DNA of 11,238 bases from an uncultured Lachnospiraceae bacterium (GTDB taxonomy: Bacteria > Bacillota > Clostridia > Lachnospirales > Lachnospiraceae), in assembly GCA_900551235.1 (NCBI GenBank), contig URUU01000058.1, positions 1-11,238 of the forward strand, in the 5' to 3' direction. Position 1 is the first letter of the stretch, and each line of letters opens with the position of its first letter. Both the position numbers and the translations under genes were made by a program. Below are positions 6,197 through 11,238 of this stretch, one piece after another. A model generated the notes under the pieces. It saw nothing but the letters and a program-made list of their open reading frames with translations. It was not told where the DNA came from and ran no database searches.

Positions 6197-7935
6197 AGCA
6201 CTTCTTTATATAATACTGGAAATGGACAGGGACCCGTTTCCAGTATTTTTTTGTGGAAAGTTTTCAGCGAAAAAGCGGAACGTTCTTTTTCCATGGCAGC
6301 ACGTTTGAGATCTTCAAAGCAGAGATATCCCACATAGTATTTCAGATAATTTGCAGGGGCTTCCAGAATAAGATCGAAAAAAGAATCTGCCGTATCTTCG
6401 CCGTTCAACCCAAAGCGGGACAAAACTTCTGCTGTCTGTGAACGGTCATAACCATAATAATGAATCAGGATATCCAGGAAAGAAGAAATACCAAGATTCA
6501 GAGAACGGTTCAGGCGGTAAATGGCAGCAATATCTGTGTCGCTGCATCCATAGGAAAAAGACTGCATTTCCACGTAAGTTGCCCAGCCTTCCACATAGCC
6601 GCCGAAATTTAACAGACTGCGCACCGGCTGTATGCCGCAGTCGGAAGAATAAACAGTCTGATAAAGATGTCCCGGATAACCTTCGTGTGCCAGAGTGGAA
6701 TAGAGTTCGAGTCCCTTGTAACCGGCTTTTGGATTTATGTAGATAACATTCTGGTTACGATCATCCAGAGGTGCAGTAAGGTAAAAAGCAGGACTTAAGT
6801 AATCCTGAAGTGCTTCTTCCACATATTTGACTGTATGAGGAACCGAAGACAGAGAAGGAAAATCTGCTGATATTTTTTCGGAAAGTTCAAGGAGGATCTG
6901 CTCCGGATCAGAGGAAATCGAAGAATCTGCGAGCGTTAACTTTTCAAAATCTTCAAGCAACTGTGGATTGTTTTTGACAATTTCCCGCAGACTGTGGATA
7001 TCATCGTTCAACTGTTTCTGGATACGTTTAAAAACAGTCTCGATATCCTCAAAGCAGCCGGTTGTATCATGTACCAGAAACGTATAATAATTTTTGCCAT
7101 CCGGAAGATAACAGAGACCAAGATCATTTTTGCTGGTATCTTTCAGGGACTGGATGCCGGAAGCAAGCGCCTGATAGGCAGGAAAAACACAGTTTCGGAG
7201 CAGGATTTTATTTTGCGCCTGATAAGATTGCTTTTCTTTTTCAGTCAGGGTATTCAGCTTCTGCAAACGCAGTTCAAAGGTTGTCAGGAGAATATTGTTT
7301 TCTTTGGTATCAAGAAATGACTGACACTGGTCCAGGATACCTTCTGCATTTTTTTTGCCCATAAACAGACCGGCGGCAGATTTTGCACGCTCGAATTGCA
7401 AGATACTGTCGTAATAAGCCGGAAGTTTTGCGAGCAGTTTCAGATAATCTTCGACATCTTTTGCGGAAGCAAAATGATATTCTGCAAGCAGGATCGGAAG
7501 CTGTGCCTGAGTGCCAAGAGAAGCTCCCAGTGGCTCTTCGTAAAGAAGATAAGGTTTTTCCTGTTGCCGGGTGGAAAAATAAGTTTTTAAAATATCGTAA
7601 GTCAGGCGGTTTTGGGAAGAAAGCCAGTAGCGGGGGATTTTTTCCATTTCTCCGGCATAATGTTCCAGAATCTCATAAGATTCGGACAGATCTTCCAGAA
7701 GAAAACTTCCAAGAGAAACACTGTCAGCAGAAATTGAAAGATTTTCCGGTTTCTGCAATGTATAATGCAGATTCAGGGTATTTTTAACAATTTCACTGCG
7801 AAACATATTATCCGTAAAAGAGACAAAAGAATGATTGATTTTGTAATAAAAAGCAGAACAAAAGAGAAAAATAAGAACAGGAATCAGAGCAAACAGAAAT
7901 TTTTGCCTGCGTAATTTTTTCAGAAAAGAATGCAT
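6187..7935 (-). CDS. DUF885 family membrane-anchored metallopeptidase-like protein
   Basis: A 582-residue DUF885 (PF05960) protein. The N-terminus has a basic stretch (KKLRRQK, 6-12) and a hydrophobic segment (about 13-31), so it is probably anchored in the membrane with the body outside. The C-terminal half carries the family signature HEGYPGH (417-423), a zinc-site-like HExxxGH, followed by GYVEGWATYVE (446-456) and PANYLKYYVGY (527-537), then a GPCPFP element (568-573) near the end. Peptidase activity is suggested by the zinc-type motif but is not proven for the family. The N-terminal half is poorly conserved and unassigned. The ATG at 7935 is the only sensible start: an in-frame stop lies ten codons upstream. 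There is no Shine-Dalgarno sequence; the bases before the ATG read CCTCCTT instead. It is transcribed alone, convergent with marR and divergent from the next gene. Confidence 0.85.
   Translation of the reverse strand: MHSFLKKLRRQKFLFALIPVLIFLFCSAFYYKINHSFVSFTDNMFRSEIVKNTLNLHYTLQKPENLSISADSVSLGSFLLEDLSESYEILEHYAGEMEKIPRYWLSSQNRLTYDILKTYFSTRQQEKPYLLYEEPLGASLGTQAQLPILLAEYHFASAKDVEDYLKLLAKLPAYYDSILQFERAKSAAGLFMGKKNAEGILDQCQSFLDTKENNILLTTFELRLQKLNTLTEKEKQSYQAQNKILLRNCVFPAYQALASGIQSLKDTSKNDLGLCYLPDGKNYYTFLVHDTTGCFEDIETVFKRIQKQLNDDIHSLREIVKNNPQLLEDFEKLTLADSSISSDPEQILLELSEKISADFPSLSSVPHTVKYVEEALQDYLSPAFYLTAPLDDRNQNVIYINPKAGYKGLELYSTLAHEGYPGHLYQTVYSSDCGIQPVRSLLNFGGYVEGWATYVEMQSFSYGCSDTDIAAIYRLNRSLNLGISSFLDILIHYYGYDRSQTAEVLSRFGLNGEDTADSFFDLILEAPANYLKYYVGYLCFEDLKRAAMEKERSAFSLKTFHKKILETGPCPFPVLYKEVLYD
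6212..6252 (+). terminator. Intrinsic terminator of the holB-marR operon, inside the opposing gene
   Basis: A perfect 11-bp inverted repeat (AATACTGGAAA at 6212-6222, TTTCCAGTATT at 6237-6247) with a 14-nt loop runs into seven T (6246-6252). It lies 16 bp past the marR stop and entirely within the last codons of the minus-strand DUF885 gene. The minus-strand side has no T-run, so only plus-strand transcripts should end here. Confidence 0.9.
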
Positions 7936-7978
7936 AAGGAGGTTACCTGAAATGTTTTTAACAGTTTATTTTAAATAA
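7936..7978 (+). other. Ideal Shine-Dalgarno with 8-codon mini-ORF, antisense to the DUF885 start
   Basis: On the plus strand AAGGAGG (7936-7942) stands 9 bases before an ATG (7952) that opens an ORF of eight codons, MFLTVYFK, ending at TAA (7976-7978). The same seven bases read CCTCCTT on the DUF885 transcript, the 16S rRNA anti-Shine-Dalgarno core, touching its ATG. No promoter is seen that would make a plus-strand transcript start upstream of it, and the promoter for the next gene lies downstream. Function unknown; it may be coincidence. Confidence 0.3.
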
Positions 7979-7995
7979 GCCGGAAACATGCATGC

Positions 7996-8024
7996 TTTAC
8001 AAAAGAAACAGCCTGTGTTAGAGT
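7996..8024 (+). promoter_or_regulatory. Probable promoter of the shikimate-kinase-like gene
   Basis: TTTACA (7996-8001, five of six) and TAGAGT (8019-8024, four of six) are 17 bp apart, and the -10 is preceded by TGT, an extended -10 feature. Transcription would begin near 8031, 30 nt before the ATG. The palindrome CATGCATG at 7987-7994 just upstream could be an operator in this divergent region, but that is speculation. Confidence 0.5.
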
Positions 8025-8060
8025 GTAAAAAAATAATCATAAGCAACAGGCGGTGAAGAA

Positions 8061-8567
8061 ATGAAAAATTCAAAAAATGTAGTACTGATCGGTATGCCGG
8101 GATCAGGAAAAAGCACAGTAGGTGTTGTTCTGGCAAAAGTGCTGGGTTATAGATTCCTGGATTCTGATCTGGAGATTCAGCAGCAGGAGGGAAAGCGTCT
8201 TCCGGAGTTGATAGAAGAATTTGGAACAGAAGGATTTCTGGATATAGAGGGGCGCGTCAATGCTTCCATCGAAGCAGACCACTGCGTGATCGCGACAGGA
8301 GGAAGTGTTGTATATCGGGAGAATGCAATGCAGCATCTGAAAGAAATCGGAACCGTTGTATATCTGAAACTGACCTGTGAGCAGTTAAAAGAACGTCTGG
8401 GAGATCTGCGCTGCCGCGGTGTGGCACTTCACGACGGACAGAACCTGGAAGGGCTTTATAAAGAACGCATTCCACTGTATGAAAAATATGCAGATATTGT
8501 TGTTGATGAAACAGATCTGAGCGTAGAGGAGACGATGGAGCAGGTTGTTTTGAAGTATCAGCCATGA
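8061..8567 (+). CDS. Shikimate-kinase-like P-loop kinase with altered substrate site
   Basis: A 168-residue NMP-kinase-fold protein of the shikimate kinase (AroK/AroL) family, which phosphorylates the 3-OH of shikimate in aromatic amino-acid synthesis. Visible elements: Walker A GMPGSGKST (11-19), the D34-x-D36 pair in FLDSDLEI, the glycine-rich loop ATGGSVV (78-84), lid arginines R117/R119 and R136 in ERIPLYEKYAD. Two deviations stand out. The canonical GExxFRxxE reads GTEGFLDIE (55-63), replacing the shikimate-binding arginine by L60. The GGG loop reads GGS. True shikimate kinases normally keep that arginine, so the substrate may differ, and no other aro gene is near. The AGGCGGTGA ribosome binding site ends just before the ATG. 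The gene is monocistronic and divergent from DUF885. Fold is certain; shikimate as substrate is doubtful. Confidence 0.75.
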   Translation: MKNSKNVVLIGMPGSGKSTVGVVLAKVLGYRFLDSDLEIQQQEGKRLPELIEEFGTEGFLDIEGRVNASIEADHCVIATGGSVVYRENAMQHLKEIGTVVYLKLTCEQLKERLGDLRCRGVALHDGQNLEGLYKERIPLYEKYADIVVDETDLSVEETMEQVVLKYQP

Positions 8568-8712
8568 CACGACTTCTGTACAGGCACAGTGTGATTTCAG
8601 ACTGCAGGATCCTGATCTATAAGTATTACAGGATTATTACGGATAATATTGGCGAAAATGCACGATTTCCAAAATCAATCTTCGTTGCTTTTTACTGAAA
8701 TCTTAATTTTTG
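8568..8712. other. Gap after the kinase gene: no gene, possible weak terminator
   Basis: No coding region is supported here. The stretch holds two short palindromes (CTGTACAG at 8576-8583, CAGGATCCTG at 8604-8613). A weak bulged hairpin (GCGAA at 8652-8656 with TTCG...GC at 8681-8688) is followed by five T (8689-8693) and could be a poor terminator for the upstream gene. No strong intrinsic terminator was found. Confidence 0.3.
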
Positions 8713-8740
8713 TTTACAAAAGCCAACTTTGTGGTATAAT
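8713..8740 (+). promoter_or_regulatory. Promoter of the murA transcript
   Basis: A TATAAT box (8735-8740) preceded by TGG (extended -10) has TTTACA (8713-8718) 16 bp upstream. Transcription should start near 8747, giving a leader of about 165 nt before murA. That leader contains a small ORF (8800-8904) and no riboswitch that I recognise. Confidence 0.75.
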
Positions 8741-8799
8741 AAAAGTTATGATGTTGGAGCAATGGGCATCGACTGTCCTGATATAGAAAGGCAGGTTCG

Positions 8800-8904
8800 A
8801 TGATGTTAAATATGCAAAAGAATGATTTGGTTTTGGCTTCAACAGGAAATCCATTAGATTTGCAATGGGATTTAACTACAAAATATAGTATATTTATTTT
8901 ATAG
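8800..8904 (+). CDS. Putative 34-codon leader ORF directly upstream of murA
   Basis: A small ORF starts at ATG 8800 (a second ATG follows at 8803) behind AAAGGCAGG (8787-8795) and ends with TAG at 8902-8904. The peptide begins MMLNMQKNDLVLASTGNP and continues with a tryptophan and a short hydrophobic end (YSIFIL). The stop codon overlaps the GAGGTG ribosome binding site of murA and lies 8 bases before the murA ATG, the usual geometry of translational coupling. No similarity is recognised. It could be a regulatory leader peptide, a small protein or a chance ORF; the Shine-Dalgarno and coupling spacing favour translation. Confidence 0.4.
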   Translation: MMLNMQKNDLVLASTGNPLDLQWDLTTKYSIFIL

Positions 8905-8912
8905 AGGTGTCT

Positions 8913-10205
8913 ATGGAACAGTATGTAATAAAAGGCGGTAACCCTCTGGTAGGGGAAGTTGAGATCGGTGGAGCAAAAAATGCGGCACTTGGTATTTTGG
9001 CTGCTGCTATTATGACAGATGAGACCGTGGTAATAGAAAATCTTCCAGATGTACAGGATATCAACGTTCTGCTTGAAGCAATCAGTGTGATCGGTGCAAG
9101 AGTAGACAGGATCAGCCGCCATAAAGTAGCGATCAATGGTTCTATGATCGGTCAGGTCAGTGTAGATTACGAATTTATAAAGAAAATCAGAGCTTCCTAT
9201 TATTTACTGGGAGCACTTCTTGGGAAATATAAAAGAGCAGAAGTGCCGCTTCCGGGTGGATGCAACATCGGCAGCAGACCGATCGACCTTCACCTGAAGG
9301 GATTTAAGGCACTTGGAGCGAGTGTCAGCATCCGTCATGGATCGATCATAGCGGAAGCAGAGAAATTAAAAGGAACCCATATTTATTTAGATATGGTTTC
9401 GGTAGGTGCTACGATCAATATCATGATGGCAGCATCTATGGCAGAAGGTTATACGATCATTGAAAATTCTGCGCGTGAGCCGCACGTAGTTGATGTGGCA
9501 AACTTCCTGAACAGCATGGGGGCAAATATCAAAGGAGCCGGTACGGATGTGATCCGTATCCGAGGCGTACAGAAGCTTCACAGAACGGAGTATTCGATTA
9601 TTCCGGATCAGATTGAAGCTGGAACTTTTATGTTTGCAGCAGCAGCGACCAGAGGTGATGTCATGGTCAAAAATGTCATCCCCAAACATCTGGAAGCGAC
9701 AACCGCGAAGCTGGTTGAGATTGGATGTGAAGTCGAAGAATTTGATGATGCTGTGCGTGTGGTAGCATCCAGGCGCCTGAGAAGCACCAATGTAAAGACT
9801 TTACCGTATCCGGGGTATCCGACGGATATGCAGCCACAGATTGTTGTGGCACTTGCTCTTGCACAGGGTACCAGTATTGTGACAGAGAGTATTTTTGAAA
9901 ATCGTTTCAAATATGTAGATGAGCTGGCACGTATGGGTGCTACGATCAAAGTAGAAGGGAATTCTGCGATCATTTACGGAACAGAAGGATTTACCGGGGC
10001 CAGAGTCAGTGCACCGGATCTGCGAGCAGGTGCTGCGCTTGTAATTGCAGGACTGGCATCGGAAGGCATTACGGTGGTGGATGATATCGTTTATATCCAG
10101 AGAGGATATGAGTGTTTTGAGGACAAGCTTCGCAGCCTTGGTGCTGAGATCGAGCGAGTTACTACCGAAAAAGAGATTCAGAAATTTAAATTAAGAGTTG
10201 GTTGA
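8913..10205 (+). CDS. murA: UDP-N-acetylglucosamine 1-carboxyvinyltransferase
   Basis: MurA transfers enolpyruvate from PEP to UDP-GlcNAc, the first committed step of cytoplasmic peptidoglycan precursor synthesis. The 430-residue length fits the family. Key residues are visible: K22-N23 in GGAKNAAL, the catalytic loop LPGGCNIGSRP with C117 (the fosfomycin target), D305 in GYPTDMQPQ, and R331 in FENRFKYVDEL. The two inside-out alpha/beta domains span the whole chain. The cysteine rather than aspartate at 117 predicts fosfomycin sensitivity of the enzyme. The ATG at 8913 is preferred over an in-frame GTG at 8907, which is part of the GAGGTG ribosome binding site. Many Firmicutes have two MurA paralogues, and which one this is cannot be told from this window. 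It is followed closely by the SAM riboswitch of metK. Confidence 0.95.
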   Translation: MEQYVIKGGNPLVGEVEIGGAKNAALGILAAAIMTDETVVIENLPDVQDINVLLEAISVIGARVDRISRHKVAINGSMIGQVSVDYEFIKKIRASYYLLGALLGKYKRAEVPLPGGCNIGSRPIDLHLKGFKALGASVSIRHGSIIAEAEKLKGTHIYLDMVSVGATINIMMAASMAEGYTIIENSAREPHVVDVANFLNSMGANIKGAGTDVIRIRGVQKLHRTEYSIIPDQIEAGTFMFAAAATRGDVMVKNVIPKHLEATTAKLVEIGCEVEEFDDAVRVVASRRLRSTNVKTLPYPGYPTDMQPQIVVALALAQGTSIVTESIFENRFKYVDELARMGATIKVEGNSAIIYGTEGFTGARVSAPDLRAGAALVIAGLASEGITVVDDIVYIQRGYECFEDKLRSLGAEIERVTTEKEIQKFKLRVG

Positions 10206-10217
10206 AAACTAAATAGC

Positions 10218-10318
10218 TTCTCTTATTCAGAGTGATGGAGATACATAGGATCTGTGAAGTCACGGCAACCCCTTAAAGGAAGGTGCCAACCTGAGCGAGT
10301 ATTCGAACAATAAGAGGA
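10218..10318 (+). promoter_or_regulatory. SAM-I (S-box) riboswitch aptamer of metK
   Basis: The stretch has the SAM-I layout: a P1 stem of 8 perfect pairs (CTCTTATT 10220-10227 with AATAAGAG 10309-10316, extendable by two), the AGAGTGATGGAG segment, the P3 helix CTGTG/CACGG (10251-10265) leading into the conserved GGCAACC (10264-10270), the AAAGGAAGGTGCCAACCTGAGCGA region and a short P4-like end. SAM binding stabilises P1 and favours the downstream terminator, so metK is shut off when its product is abundant. It begins 12 bp after the murA stop; no separate promoter is clear, so the RNA may come partly from the murA transcript. Confidence 0.92.
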
Positions 10319-10366
10319 TTAAACTTATCATTGGAATAAGAGGTCCGCTTTTTGTGGACCTTTTTT
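10310..10366 (+). terminator. Riboswitch expression platform: antiterminator and intrinsic terminator
   Basis: The terminator is GGTCCGC (10342-10348) with GTGGACC (10354-10360), a 7-bp stem with one G-U pair and a five-T loop, followed by six T (10361-10366). A competing antiterminator can form from the P1 3' side: GGATT (10316-10320) with GGTCC (10342-10346), enclosing CTTAT (10324-10328) with ATAAG (10336-10340). This uses up both the P1 3' end and the terminator 5' arm, which explains the SAM-dependent choice. Confidence 0.85.
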
Positions 10367-10370
10367 CGTT

Positions 10371-10423
10371 CCGCAGAAAATTATTCTGTGGGATTATAAA
10401 AAGAAAACATGTGGTTTCCACAT
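10371..10423 (+). other. Two extra hairpins between the terminator and metK
   Basis: CCGCAGAA (10371-10378) pairs with TTCTGTGG (10384-10391), 8 bp with one G-U. ATGTGG (10409-10414) pairs with CCACAT (10418-10423) over a three-base loop. Neither has a T-run, so they are not terminators. They would form in the leader of the read-through metK mRNA. Role unknown. Confidence 0.5.
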
Positions 10424-10469
10424 CACAAGGAACTATAAAACGTTTTAAGAAAAACAAAAGGAGAGACAA

Positions 10470-11238
10470 ATGGAGAAATTATTATTTACATCTGAGTCCG
10501 TAACTGAAGGACATCCGGATAAAATGTGCGACGCGATTTCTGATGCGATTCTGGATGCATTGCTTGAACAGGATCCGATGAGCCGTGTAGCATGCGAGAC
10601 AGCAACAACAACCGGTATGGTACTGGTTATGGGTGAGATCACCACAAAAGCATATGTTGATATCCAGAAAATCGTAAGAGATACGGTTCGTGAAATCGGA
10701 TACACAAGAGGAAAGTACGGTTTTGACGCTGACACCTGCGGTGTGATCACAGCCATTGATGAGCAGTCCGGCGATATCGCTATGGGCGTAGACAAAGCAC
10801 TGGAAGCAAAAGAACACAAGATGACGGATGACCAGATCGAAGCAATCGGTGCAGGTGACCAGGGTATGATGTTTGGTTTTGCAACAAACGAGACCGAAGA
10901 ATACATGCCGTATCCAATCGCACTGGCACACAAGCTGGCACGCCAACTGACAAAGATCCGCAAAGACGGAACATTGTCTTACTTAAGACCGGATGGAAAA
11001 ACACAGGTTACTGTAGAATATGATGAAAACGGAAAACCGGCAAGACTGGATGCAGTCGTTCTGTCCACTCAGCACGATCCGGATATAACACAGGAGCAGA
11101 TCCACGAAGACATCAAAAAGCATGTATTTGATGTGATCCTGCCAAAAGAACTGGTAGATGAGAATACCAAATTTTTCGTAAATCCGACCGGACGTTTCGT
11201 AATCGGCGGACCGCACGGAGACAGCGGACTGACCGGAC
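10470..11238 (+). CDS. metK: S-adenosylmethionine synthetase, 3' end outside the window
   Basis: MetK makes S-adenosylmethionine from methionine and ATP in the cytoplasm. The first 256 codons are present, about two thirds of a normal protein of some 390 residues; the frame is open to the window end. Signatures: ESVTEGHPDKMCD (9-21) with the ATP-binding H15 and D17, TGMVLVMGEI (48-57), the hexapeptide GAGDQG (127-132), and GGPHGDSGLTG (246-256), which is the start of the phosphate-loop region, where the window stops. AAAGGAGAG gives a strong ribosome binding site with its GGAG core 6 bases before the ATG. Expression is under the SAM-I riboswitch upstream, a product-feedback arrangement common in Firmicutes. 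No frameshift or missing residue is seen in the part available. Confidence 0.96.
   Translation, partial: MEKLLFTSESVTEGHPDKMCDAISDAILDALLEQDPMSRVACETATTTGMVLVMGEITTKAYVDIQKIVRDTVREIGYTRGKYGFDADTCGVITAIDEQSGDIAMGVDKALEAKEHKMTDDQIEAIGAGDQGMMFGFATNETEEYMPYPIALAHKLARQLTKIRKDGTLSYLRPDGKTQVTVEYDENGKPARLDAVVLSTQHDPDITQEQIHEDIKKHVFDVILPKELVDENTKFFVNPTGRFVIGGPHGDSGLTG

Noticed and set aside
6253..7787. Several plus-strand ORFs of 60-134 codons within the DUF885 gene.
   Set aside because: They lie antisense to a complete minus-strand gene with conserved motifs, lack family signatures and look like shadows of it.
8011..8051. Inverted repeat GCCTGT/ACAGGC that could hide the ribosome binding site of the kinase-like gene.
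   Set aside because: Only six pairs with a long AT-rich loop of 29 nt; too weak to claim as a regulatory structure.
8907..8912. GTG at 8907 as the murA start.
   Set aside because: It is part of the GAGGTG ribosome binding site; ATG 8913 gives the family N-terminus.
8703..9122. 139-codon minus-strand ORF across the murA leader and start.
   Set aside because: Mostly antisense to murA, cysteine- and histidine-rich composition typical of a shadow frame, and it runs against the clear plus-strand promoter.

Overview
The window looks like chromosomal DNA of a low-to-moderate G+C Clostridia species, most likely a Lachnospiraceae gut commensal. The grounds are Firmicutes-type AGGAGG ribosome binding sites, a holB-ricT-methyltransferase-rsmI gene order like that of Bacillus subtilis, a SAM-I (S-box) riboswitch in front of metK, and protein sequences of clostridial style. 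This is inferred from sequence appearance only.

Layout. (1) 1-1350 is an accessory block. A consensus sigma-A promoter and a structured leader precede an Rpn-family PD-(D/E)XK nuclease gene, which ends at an intrinsic terminator. Inside it a strong ribosome binding site and an in-frame ATG could make a separate 72-residue C-terminal protein. This matches the toxin-nuclease/intragenic-antitoxin arrangement known for E. coli Rpn proteins. A minus-strand coding remnant (1348-1512) lies behind it. (2) 1491-6252 is a housekeeping cluster: a guanylate-kinase-like protein, then holB, ricT, a YabB/TrmN6-like methyltransferase and rsmI with overlapping or nearly touching ends, then a FabT-like MarR regulator. 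It closes at a terminator whose stem lies inside the coding sequence of the convergent next gene. (3) 6187-7935, minus strand, encodes a membrane-anchored DUF885 metallopeptidase-like protein whose start codon lacks a Shine-Dalgarno sequence. (4) 7996-8567, plus strand, encodes a shikimate-kinase-like P-loop enzyme lacking a key shikimate-binding arginine. (5) 8713-10205 holds a promoter, a long leader with a 34-codon small ORF, and murA. (6) 10218-11238 holds a SAM-I riboswitch, its terminator and metK, cut by the window end.

How the parts fit. The central cluster combines clamp loading (HolB), RNA modification (RsmI, TrmN6-like), an RNA-processing/iron-sulfur factor (RicT) and nucleotide metabolism, with a probable lipid-responsive repressor at the end. 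MurA makes the first committed precursor of peptidoglycan, and MetK makes the SAM that the two methyltransferases consume and that the riboswitch senses. The most promising candidate for unusual biology is the Rpn locus: switch-like leader, tandem-repeat tail and probable gene-within-gene.
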